Shown one piece after another: positions 7,221 to 12,713 of a stretch of 12,713 nucleotides of DNA. The translations under genes were made by a program, and so were the position numbers. The stretch is from assembly GCA_030643695.1 (NCBI GenBank), contig DAOWKM010000104.1:1-12713 (forward strand), written 5' to 3'. This DNA comes from Dehalococcoidia bacterium. Lineage in GTDB: Bacteria > Chloroflexota > Dehalococcoidia > Dehalococcoidales > DAOWKM01. The notes under the pieces were generated by a model that saw nothing but the letters and a program-made list of their open reading frames with translations, was not told the origin of the DNA and made no database searches. How positions within the stretch are numbered: position 1 is the first letter of the stretch; every line of letters begins with the position of its first letter.

Positions 7221-7320
7221 TCTCTTGGCAAATTACGTAATACACTTTACACCATAGCCCCCCTCTGCTAAACTTTAATTTAGTAATCCTATAGCCCAAT
7301 ACTCAAATAGAGGTGCCACT

Positions 7321-7455
7321 ATGGGGAGGCGAGATTACAGACATAGAGAACCCAAGAAACCCAAGAAGGATGCGAAGAAGGCATCGGCGGCTACTATCTT
7401 ACCACCCCCAATAACTGTGGAAGTAATTAAGAAAGGAAAGGGGAACGAGAAGTAG
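7321..7455 (+). CDS. Small basic protein of unknown function (44 aa)
   Basis: ATG at 7321 opens 44 codons ending TAG at 7453-7455. The protein begins MGRRDYRHREPKKPKKDAKK, passes through a short Ala/Pro stretch, and ends VEVIKKGKGNEK. It is highly charged with no cysteine, no membrane segment and probably little fold. AGAGGTG sits about five bases before the ATG. I recall similar short MGRRD-start lysine-rich proteins in Dehalococcoidia genomes, but this is memory and not a search. It lies 13 bp before the open frame of the radical SAM gene, whose GAGGAG ribosome site begins at its last stop-codon base. Function unknown; an RNA- or DNA-binding role is only a guess from charge. Confidence 0.7.
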   Translation: MGRRDYRHREPKKPKKDAKKASAATILPPPITVEVIKKGKGNEK

Positions 7456-7468
7456 AGGAGTAGGATAG

Positions 7469-7534
7469 ATAGGAGCTTACCAACAGCTTTACACCACTGG
7501 AGAGTTAAAGGTTCGAGCTGAAAAAGCCAAATCA
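7469..7534 (+). other. Probable uncounted N-terminal codons of the radical SAM gene, possible ATA start
   Basis: In frame with the gene that follows, 22 codons are open between TAG (7466-7468) and the first ATG (7535). They read IGAYQQLYTTGELKVRAEKA and on, which matches the remembered N-terminal pattern of this family (LY-x-SGEL-x-x-RAE). The only Shine-Dalgarno here, GAGGAG (7455-7460), is eight bases before ATA (7469). No ATG, GTG or TTG occurs in this stretch, and ATG 7535 has no ribosome site. Confidence 0.6.
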
Positions 7535-8410
7535 ATGCTGGGGGAGTGCTGTCTATGTCCTCGCCACTGTGGCGTTAATCGCTTGGCCGGTGAAAGCGGC
7601 AAGTGCCATGTTACCAATCAGGTTATAGTTTCTAGCTATGGTCCCCACTTCGGAGAAGAGGCACCTCTAGTCGGCAGGTATGGCTCGGGAACCATATTTT
7701 TCACCTATTGCAATCTCCGCTGCGTCTTTTGCCAGAATTACACTGTAAGCCAATTAGGCGAGGGAAGCCCAATTAACAGTGAAGAACTAGCAGGGGTAAT
7801 GCTCTCCCTCCAGGCAAAGGGCTGCCACAATATAAATCTAGTAAGTCCCACCCATGTAGTGCCCTACATCCTAGATGCTCTGGAGATAGCGGCGAGCATG
7901 GGTCTCTATCTGCCCCTGGTTTACAATTCTGGCGGCTATGATTCTATGAAAACCCTCAGGTTACTAGACGGGATTGTTGACATCTACATGCCCGATATGA
8001 AGTATTCCGATGAAAAAACTGCTGAGCAATTATCCGGGATAAAAGACTACCCCAAAATAAACAGGGCAGCCGTCAAAGAAATGCACCGTCAGGTGGGCGA
8101 CCTCCAGATAGCTAAAGATGGTGTAGCCCATCGTGGTCTTCTAGTGCGCCATTTAGTGCTGCCTCACCGGTTAGCTGGGACTGCTGAGGTAGTGCATTTC
8201 CTTGCCCAGGAGGTTTCTACTAACACCTACTTAAACATTATGGCTCAGTATCACCCCTGCTATAAAGCCTTTGATATACCACAACTAGCCCGCCCGGTGA
8301 ATAAACAGGAGTTCAACGAAGCTATTGACCTGGCCCACCAGCAGGGGCTAAATAGACTGGACAGGTATGACTTCCCGCTCCCATTAAGGCTTATCCTGAG
8401 AGAAAAATGA
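7535..8410 (+). CDS. PflX-like radical SAM protein (pyruvate formate-lyase activase homologue, COG1313 type)
   Basis: The CNLRCVFC motif at residues 59-66 (Cys59, Cys63, Cys66) is the CxxxCxxC 4Fe-4S site of radical SAM enzymes. It is followed by QN as in activase-like proteins. An N-terminal cluster of cysteines, CCLCPRHC with Cys24 (C5, C8, C12, C24), is typical of the COG1313 group and may bind a second metal centre. Other landmarks are NLVSPTHVVPYI, YNSGGYD and VDIYMPDMKY. The substrate of this group is not established. Coordinates use the first canonical ATG, but coding probably begins upstream, because conserved-looking residues precede it. The ATGA overlap with the acylphosphatase gene indicates coupling. 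Confidence 0.88.
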   Translation: MLGECCLCPRHCGVNRLAGESGKCHVTNQVIVSSYGPHFGEEAPLVGRYGSGTIFFTYCNLRCVFCQNYTVSQLGEGSPINSEELAGVMLSLQAKGCHNINLVSPTHVVPYILDALEIAASMGLYLPLVYNSGGYDSMKTLRLLDGIVDIYMPDMKYSDEKTAEQLSGIKDYPKINRAAVKEMHRQVGDLQIAKDGVAHRGLLVRHLVLPHRLAGTAEVVHFLAQEVSTNTYLNIMAQYHPCYKAFDIPQLARPVNKQEFNEAIDLAHQQGLNRLDRYDFPLPLRLILREK

Positions 8411-8691
8411 GTGACTTAGCCTCGGTTCAGGTAATTGTATACGGCTATGTTCAAGGTGTCTACTTCCGAGCCTTTGCCTCAAGACGGGCTACCGAGCTAG
8501 GCTTAACCGGCTATGTGCGTAACCTGCCCGGTGAAGAAGCAGTGGAGGTAAACGCTGAGGGAGAAAGAAAGCAACTAGAAAAGTTAATTGGCTACCTTGA
8601 GGTGGGACCGCCGGCGGCCAGAGTGGAAAAGGTAGCAACCAACTGGTCAAGATATACCGGTAACTACTCCCACTTCGGGGTAAGGTACTAG
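8407..8691 (+). CDS. acyP: Acylphosphatase
   Basis: Acylphosphatases hydrolyse carboxyl-phosphate bonds such as in acetyl phosphate or 1,3-bisphosphoglycerate. The 94 residues contain the signature VYGYVQGVYFRAF with the phosphate-binding loop and catalytic Arg21, and GLTGYVRNLPGEEAVEV with catalytic Asn39. The C-terminal strand ends FGVRY. Length is the usual ~90. Its ATG overlaps the radical SAM stop by four bases. The usual DG after the Asn is replaced by PGEE, a modest variation in a loop. Confidence 0.93.
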   Translation: MSDLASVQVIVYGYVQGVYFRAFASRRATELGLTGYVRNLPGEEAVEVNAEGERKQLEKLIGYLEVGPPAARVEKVATNWSRYTGNYSHFGVRY

Positions 8692-8706
8692 CCTGATACA
8701 TTTTGG

Positions 8707-8736
8707 TTTACTAAGTATTGTAAGCAGTGATATAAT
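8707..8736 (+). promoter_or_regulatory. Extended -10 promoter for the 84-aa gene
   Basis: A perfect TATAAT (8731-8736) is preceded by TG plus one base, an extended -10. The -35 candidate TTTACT (8707-8712) is weak, spacing 18. RNA would start near 8743, giving a leader of about 79 bases. It makes the genes from 8822 on a separate unit from the acylphosphatase. Confidence 0.7.
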
Positions 8737-8803
8737 ACTAAAGGCATTGAGAAACTATGCCTTAGTAATAATGAGGTTTTTGTGCTAAGCTAGGTTACTA
8801 AGG
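8708..8803 (+). repeat. TTACTAAG repeats, direct and inverted, in leader
   Basis: TTACTAAG occurs at 8708-8715 and 8795-8802, and its inverse CTTAGTAA at 8761-8768. A related ACTAAAGGCAT (8737-8747) pairs with ATGCCTTAGT (8757-8766), with one bulged A. CCTTAGTAA (8760-8768) also pairs perfectly with TTACTAAGG (8795-8803), which ends three bases before the AGAGGAGG ribosome site. The two pairings share a segment and exclude each other. They could be operators or alternative RNA folds; about half of the first stem lies upstream of the predicted RNA start. Confidence 0.6.
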
Positions 8804-8821
8804 AAAGAGGAGGTCAGCGAG

Positions 8822-9076
8822 ATGCCAAAAGTTCCTTTTCAAGGACAGGAATTTGATGCCACTGAGGTAGATTTTCAAATCCGCAAGGAAGACTGGAATG
8901 AATACCAGCTGATGGATGGGAGTGCTATTAAAATGAAACTGGTAGTAAGTGACATTTTCAAGGTACTAGATAAATATGATGATGAGAACAACCCCATCTA
9001 TGTAGTGAAATCCAAGAATGTAGTGACGGTAAGATCACCTGACAACCTAAAAAAGAAACCAAAAATACAACCATGA
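8822..9076 (+). CDS. Conserved-looking hypothetical protein (84 aa)
   Basis: I do not recognise a named function. The protein begins MPKVPFQGQEFDATEVDF, then has EDWNEYQLMDGSAIKMKLVVSDIFK, an acidic DKYDDENNP turn, a strand IYVVKSKNVVTVRSP, and a lysine-rich end. It looks like a small all-beta soluble domain with alternating hydrophobic strands, no signal peptide and no cysteine. The AGAGGAGG ribosome site is eight bases before ATG, among the best in the window. I recall similar short proteins in Chloroflexota and other anaerobes without an assigned role. Its own promoter and an elaborate leader suggest it is regulated separately. Confidence 0.75.
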   Translation: MPKVPFQGQEFDATEVDFQIRKEDWNEYQLMDGSAIKMKLVVSDIFKVLDKYDDENNPIYVVKSKNVVTVRSPDNLKKKPKIQP

Positions 9077-9101
9077 AGTACATACAAGGGAGGCGAACCT
9101 A

Positions 9102-9575
9102 ATGTCACTAGTCGGTACTAAAGGCACGGACTCGCATTTACTGGCATCAGGACTGAGAACAGAATTTTCAAATACAGAGGTAGATATAGTAGATAGTACA
9201 GTCAAACAGCCCATAGCTAGAAATTTGTCAATAGTCTTTACGAGATATAGAGAACCACTGCCTACAACACTTGTGAACAACATTGTTAACGGATGGCTCT
9301 CCCTTATTAAAGAGGAGATTTACTCTAACCCCTCAGTAGAGGATATCTTTGTCAGCATTGAGGATAGCGATGTTGATGTATGGGTGGTAATCCCAGAACG
9401 TGACCTTGCTGTACTTCACCAACTAGCGAGTATTGAGTGGAAAATGCTTAAAATATTTGTTTCTGGAGCGCACCCACCGTTCCTTATTGATTTCCATGTA
9501 ATATATCGCTGCGGCCGCAATGCAGATGACCTAGTACCAACTAGAACTATTAGATTACCAAGACAGGTTGAATAG
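9102..9575 (+). CDS. Hypothetical protein, partner of HEPN-like protein (157 aa)
   Basis: No named family is recognised. The first 45 residues look weakly ordered. A helix (about 57-73) is followed by two strands, EDIFVSIED and DVDVWVVIPERD (80-101), a helix (103-118), and the strand FLIDFHVIYRCGRN (127-140). The DSDVDVWVV and IDFHVI stretches resemble the carboxylate strands of nucleotidyltransferase folds. The GS motif of active enzymes is absent, so any link to minimal nucleotidyltransferases is speculative. GGAGG lies eight bases before ATG. Its stop is one base before the ATG of the HEPN-like gene, so the two are made together. HEPN proteins are often paired with an antitoxin, which suggests a role but does not show it. 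Confidence 0.72.
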   Translation: MSLVGTKGTDSHLLASGLRTEFSNTEVDIVDSTVKQPIARNLSIVFTRYREPLPTTLVNNIVNGWLSLIKEEIYSNPSVEDIFVSIEDSDVDVWVVIPERDLAVLHQLASIEWKMLKIFVSGAHPPFLIDFHVIYRCGRNADDLVPTRTIRLPRQVE

Positions 9576-9576
9576 G

Positions 9577-9939
9577 ATGCCCCAGAAAGATGAGCACATT
9601 AACTGGGCTACACATAACCGTAGCTTCTGGACAAGCATTGACTTAGACAATGCTCCTTTCATAGACTGGGCGGTTATTGGAATATTTTATGAGTCAGTGC
9701 ATTGGGTTGAGGCGTTCCTGGCAACTAAGCCCTATCATTCCCGTTCACACACTGAGAGAAAAACAAAAATAGCTAACTACGAATCAGAGCTACAACCAAT
9801 ATGGGACGATTATATCCAGCTCGAAAGAGATAGCAGAAATGCTAGATATCTTTGTTATCAACACACGGCTGAACAAGTGCGCCGAGACCTTATTCCTCGT
9901 GTTGACCATATCAAAAGGCACATATCCCGCTTGCTGTAG
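9577..9939 (+). CDS. HEPN-like helical protein, possible toxin-type partner (120 aa)
   Basis: The 120 residues look all-helical, with DWAVIGIFYESVHWVEAFLA (30-49), HSRSHTERKTKI (54-65), YIQLERDSRNARYLCYQH (79-96), and a C-terminal helix. This order (DWA..LFY..H..EA.LA, then RSH.ER, then L..SR.ARY) matches small HEPN-superfamily proteins as I remember them. Arg90 to His96 forms an R-x5-H, compatible with the R-x4-6-H of HEPN ribonucleases, though the residue after Arg is Tyr rather than a polar one. I chose ATG at 9577, one base after the upstream stop; TTG at 9568 is an alternative giving 123 residues. Toxin activity is inference from family and gene pairing only. Confidence 0.7.
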   Translation: MPQKDEHINWATHNRSFWTSIDLDNAPFIDWAVIGIFYESVHWVEAFLATKPYHSRSHTERKTKIANYESELQPIWDDYIQLERDSRNARYLCYQHTAEQVRRDLIPRVDHIKRHISRLL

Positions 9940-9949
9940 AGTACTGCAG

Positions 9950-10369
9950 TTAGCTATCTAGCTTGTCTGACTCTGGAACCTGTCTCAGCCCATAACATTG
10001 GTCACTACTGAGAAGGCGAAATAAAATCTCAGCCGAAGTGCGATAGGCATCTCCACCACGCCATTGGCTCAGTTGCTTACCTAGTTCCTCTAAATCAAGG
10101 GGTTGGTTACCATTAGCCAGGAAAAGACGAAATATACTCTCTAAAATAGGTAGCTCCCGAGTAATAAACCCTGGGGTCTTGGAACAGCAATCTTTAATGG
10201 TAGATAAAAGCTCAGCTGGGGAAACTTCCCCTTTCAACCGCTCACGGCACTTAGCGCATAAACGGCTGTGAGCTAGAACGAAAAATGAACGGTTATTCTG
10301 CTGATACCAATCTAAGTCAATAAACCAGCGTTGTCTAACCTGCTCAGCAGTTAAACCTTCTTCACCCAT
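9950..10369 (-). CDS. Hypothetical protein with Cys pairs (139 aa)
   Basis: Not recognised. The protein begins MGEEGLTAEQVRQRWFIDLDWYQQNNRSFF, followed by LAHSRLCAKCRERL with Cys38 and Cys41, then KDCCSKTP (Cys61, Cys62). The rest is helical, with LDLEELGKQLSQW and SAEILFRLLSSD. The CxxC plus CC could make a zinc site, but this is unproven. It follows the DUF362-like gene by 23 bp and has no clear ribosome site, so it may depend on translation from upstream. It is last in a unit with moeA and mobA. It converges on the HEPN-like gene with only 10 bp between their stops, and no clear terminator is visible there. Confidence 0.7.
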   Translation of the reverse strand: MGEEGLTAEQVRQRWFIDLDWYQQNNRSFFVLAHSRLCAKCRERLKGEVSPAELLSTIKDCCSKTPGFITRELPILESIFRLFLANGNQPLDLEELGKQLSQWRGGDAYRTSAEILFRLLSSDQCYGLRQVPESDKLDS

Positions 10370-10392
10370 AAAGCGGCTTGCCGTAAAACCTT

Positions 10393-11124
10393 TCAGGTCT
10401 CAAAATCCTTCTTAGCTGCCCTAATCAAATCAAGATACTCCGTTTTAAGCCCCAATACCTGCGAAGCTTCACAATCTACCTCATAAGGCTCACCAACAAA
10501 TATCTTGCCGCACTCCTCAACCTCACCCTGAGTAGGATTATCCCAGCTAATGAACTTTTGGCGAGCTTCTATAATCCCTAGGTCAAAGGGCAGAGTAAAA
10601 TAGAGGTCAGCTACCACATTATCTATCCCCAGACTATACAAGGCTCCCCAGCCCTCCGATGCCCCACCAACATACTTACTACTCGGCAGCAAGGTGAGCA
10701 TGTTCATTATGCTAAGGCTGCCCCTACCCTTAACCACCTTTAATGGAGCCACAGTTATCAGATAATCACTAGACAAGATGACATTAGGCACCCAGAAGGT
10801 TGGGACAGCCAGGGCTTTAGGTAGCGGATTATCTCCCTCCACCCAGGTGCAATCCTTTACATCCAGCATCAATACTCGCGGAAAATCGTAACCTAAAGCC
10901 TGATATACCGGGTAGACCGGGCTACCTCCGGGGGTGCCTTCAAGTAGAAGAATATCGGCATCGCTAACCTGCCTGATACCTTCTATTATCACTGATAGTA
11001 TATCCCGGCTGGTAGTCACTGGATATGGTACCGGGTAACAGGCACTGGGTTTAATCAAAACGCGTCGCGCCCTAGATATTGTTGGTGGCGGTTTAAAAAC
11101 AAACTCCGAAGCCTCAAATATCAA
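10393..11124 (-). CDS. DUF362-like protein of unknown function
   Basis: The 243-residue protein shows the DUF362 pattern: RRVLIKPSACYPVPYPVTTS (near 21-40), then a helix and strand ADILLLEGTPGGSP (55-68). The middle holds LITVAPLKVVKGRGSLSIMNML and a GGASEGWGALYSLGIDNVVADL segment, ending with strands and a helical tail. There is no ferredoxin domain, unlike some members. The role is unknown. The start is TTG at 11124: GAGGAG lies about six bases upstream, spanning the end of moeA, whose TAA is three bases before. Its tight coupling to moeA suggests a job linked to molybdenum cofactor or its enzymes, by context only. Confidence 0.75.
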   Translation of the reverse strand: MIFEASEFVFKPPPTISRARRVLIKPSACYPVPYPVTTSRDILSVIIEGIRQVSDADILLLEGTPGGSPVYPVYQALGYDFPRVLMLDVKDCTWVEGDNPLPKALAVPTFWVPNVILSSDYLITVAPLKVVKGRGSLSIMNMLTLLPSSKYVGGASEGWGALYSLGIDNVVADLYFTLPFDLGIIEARQKFISWDNPTQGEVEECGKIFVGEPYEVDCEASQVLGLKTEYLDLIRAAKKDFET

Positions 11125-11127
11125 GCC

Positions 11128-12384
11128 TTACTCCTCACTCCAATCTAGCATCATTACCCGAACTACCTCTCCCGCCTCTACTCCTGCCTTATCCTCAGGA
11201 ACAATCACCAGCCCGTTGGCTAGAACCATAGAAGTCAGGATTCCTGAACCCTGAGGACCGGTCAGTCGAGCAAAGTATTGACCATCCCGTTTTTCAACTA
11301 TAGCCCGAGCAAAAACACGGCGTCCGTCACTATTTACCATAGAATCTTCTAGCACCGCATCTACAGTAGGCTTGGTCAACTTTTTCTTACCCATCATTTT
11401 AAGAATAGCCGGACGAGCGAACAGCTCAAAGGTAACCATAGAGCTAACCGGATTGCCGGGTAAACCAAGATGGGGTATATCCCTGGCTATGCCATCCTGG
11501 TTAACCCCCTTAATTATGCCAAAGGCTAGGGGTTTTCCCGGTTTCATCCGAACTGTCCAAAAAGCAATTTCACCCTGTTTAGCCAAAACATCCTTTACCA
11601 CATCGTAGTCCCCTGCCGAGACGCCACCAGCAGTTATCAGCATATCAGCATTCAGTCCCTGGTGAAGCCCAACCACCAGTGAATCTTCGTTATCTCGGGC
11701 TATCCCCAGTATCCGGGGTATACCACCGTAGCGCTTAACCAGAGCCGCCACACTATATGTGTTACTGTTGTATATCCTGCCTGCAGGTAGAGGTTGCTCA
11801 ATGTCTACCAGCTCATCCCCGGTGGCTAAAATAGCCACCACCGGGCGGCGGATAACCTTTACCCTGCTTCGTCCCAATGAAGCCAAAACACCAACCTCTG
11901 GGGGTCTGATTATTGTTCCTTGGCTTAATACCATTGACCCTCTAGTAATATCCTCGCCGGCTCGGCGAATGTCCAAGCCCGCCGCCACCTCCCCTAAAAC
12001 GCCTATCTCGCTAGAAGACCTTTTACGCAGAACCTCATCAGTATCCTCAAACCTCACCACGCTATCGGCACCCCTTGGTATTGGTGCCCCGGTCATAATG
12101 CGAATAGCTGTGCCTGGCTCTACCTCACATTCAGGGATAGAACCAGCAGCAACGGTATCAATAACCCGCAGAAAACGAGGTGACTGCCGGCTAGCACCCT
12201 GGGTATCCCTGGATTGAACGGCATAGCCATCCATAGCCGCATTGTCTAGCGGAGGAATAGTAATACCAGAATATATATCCTCAGCTAGAACCTGCCTCAG
12301 GCACTCCAAAATGGGAGTCTCTTCCTCCCCCAGAACATCCACATAACTAAGAATTTTTTCCAGAGCCTGTTCAATGCTTATCAT
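11128..12384 (-). CDS. moeA: Molybdopterin molybdenumtransferase MoeA
   Basis: MoeA inserts molybdate (or tungstate) into adenylated molybdopterin. Motifs: IPPLDNAAMDGYAV (43-56), GAPIPRGADSVVRFEDT (99-115), ATGDELV (187-193), TAGGVSAGDYDVVKDVL (251-267), and RMKPGKPLAFG (279-289) followed by GLPGNPVSSMVTFELF (307-322). All four MoeA domains appear complete in 418 residues, a usual length. The ATG at 12384 overlaps the end of mobA by 14 bp. With mogA elsewhere in the window, this gives the last steps of molybdenum cofactor synthesis. Confidence 0.96.
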   Translation of the reverse strand: MISIEQALEKILSYVDVLGEEETPILECLRQVLAEDIYSGITIPPLDNAAMDGYAVQSRDTQGASRQSPRFLRVIDTVAAGSIPECEVEPGTAIRIMTGAPIPRGADSVVRFEDTDEVLRKRSSSEIGVLGEVAAGLDIRRAGEDITRGSMVLSQGTIIRPPEVGVLASLGRSRVKVIRRPVVAILATGDELVDIEQPLPAGRIYNSNTYSVAALVKRYGGIPRILGIARDNEDSLVVGLHQGLNADMLITAGGVSAGDYDVVKDVLAKQGEIAFWTVRMKPGKPLAFGIIKGVNQDGIARDIPHLGLPGNPVSSMVTFELFARPAILKMMGKKKLTKPTVDAVLEDSMVNSDGRRVFARAIVEKRDGQYFARLTGPQGSGILTSMVLANGLVIVPEDKAGVEAGEVVRVMMLDWSEE

Positions 12385-12713
12385 TGCTCATATCTCGCCG
12401 GACTAATTCCCTTGCCGCCTCTAAGTCAGCCTCAGTATTAATATTGAAAAAGCTTAAGTACTTAGGGTCAAATCTATTAATCTCTTCGGTATCTACATAC
12501 CTTACCCTAACCAAGTTGAAAAGCTCCCTGACATTCAGATTACCTTGCTCAAGCAAACGCTCAATAGAAGCTAGACAGCCCTTGGAGTAAACAGCATGAA
12601 GCGGTTCAATCATACTGTCCAACCGAGGGACCACCAAATCAAAGTCAGCCGAAACTTGTATCATATAATGCAGCAAAGCTTGATTCAGAAAAGGCATATC
12701 GCAGGAAACAACA
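12371..12713 (-). CDS. mobA: Molybdenum cofactor guanylyltransferase MobA, 5' part cut by window edge
   Basis: MobA attaches GMP to molybdopterin to give MGD. Only the C-terminal ~113 residues are inside the window. They begin VVSCDMPFLNQALL, the family's metal-binding CDMP(F)L segment, and continue with VVPRLDSMIEPLHAVYSKGCL and FFNINTEADLEAARELV near the end, both typical of MobA. The CDMPFLN codons run to the window edge without a stop, so the ATG in CDMP is internal. The final codons overlap the moeA start. Confidence 0.92.
   Translation of the reverse strand, partial: VVSCDMPFLNQALLHYMIQVSADFDLVVPRLDSMIEPLHAVYSKGCLASIERLLEQGNLNVRELFNLVRVRYVDTEEINRFDPKYLSFFNINTEADLEAARELVRRDMSNDKH

Noticed and set aside
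7227..7255. Promoter for the 44-aa gene starting from TTGGCA at 7227
   Set aside because: No acceptable -10 at proper spacing; the promoter of this unit remains unidentified.
9941..9962. Terminator between the convergent genes (ACTGCAGT palindrome, AGCTATCTAGCT)
   Set aside because: The palindromes are too short and no T run follows on either strand.
1..12713. CRISPR array, tRNA or rRNA genes, insertion sequences
   Set aside because: No spaced repeat series, no cloverleaf with CCA-type ends, no transposase frame or terminal inverted repeats were seen by reading.

Overview
The window reads as a piece of a Dehalococcoidia-type (Chloroflexota) chromosome. This rests on protein character, on a division cluster cut down to mraZ-rsmH-ftsA-ftsZ with no murein synthesis genes, and on several small lineage-type hypothetical proteins. 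It is inference, because no search could be run. Both ends of the window cut through genes: priA on the left and mobA on the right.

Layout. (1) Positions 1-2982, minus strand: mogA -> trmD -> rplS -> priA. This is one tightly packed transcription unit mixing molybdenum cofactor synthesis, tRNA modification, a ribosomal protein and replication restart. (2) Positions 2983-3151: a divergent control region. It holds a good sigma-70-type promoter on each strand and an array of GG-containing boxes every 10 bp running into mraZ, the expected MraZ operator type. (3) Positions 3152-7132, plus strand: mraZ, rsmH, ftsA and ftsZ, followed by a strong hairpin terminator. The rsmH-ftsA gap holds an orphan Shine-Dalgarno with an immediate start-stop and a 15-bp tandem repeat. 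(4) Positions 7321-8691, plus strand: a 44-residue very basic small protein, a PflX-like radical SAM protein whose real start appears to lie upstream of its first ATG (possibly an ATA codon), and an overlapping acylphosphatase. (5) Positions 8692-9939, plus strand: a promoter and leader with repeated TTACTAAG elements, a conserved-looking 84-residue hypothetical, then a coupled two-gene cassette of an unrecognised 157-residue protein and a HEPN-like protein. (6) Positions 9950-12713, minus strand: mobA -> moeA -> DUF362-like protein -> small Cys-containing protein, a second molybdenum cofactor cluster convergent with the cassette.

How the parts work together. MogA, MoeA and MobA cover adenylation of molybdopterin, molybdenum insertion and guanylylation to the bis-MGD form, as expected in a cell with molybdo- or tungsto-oxidoreductases. 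FtsA and FtsZ supply the division ring, with MraZ as likely autoregulator. The strongest candidates for something new are the HEPN pair, the non-ATG start of the radical SAM gene, the two unusual leaders (ftsA, and the 84-residue gene), and the FtsZ tail that continues past its conserved C-terminal peptide.
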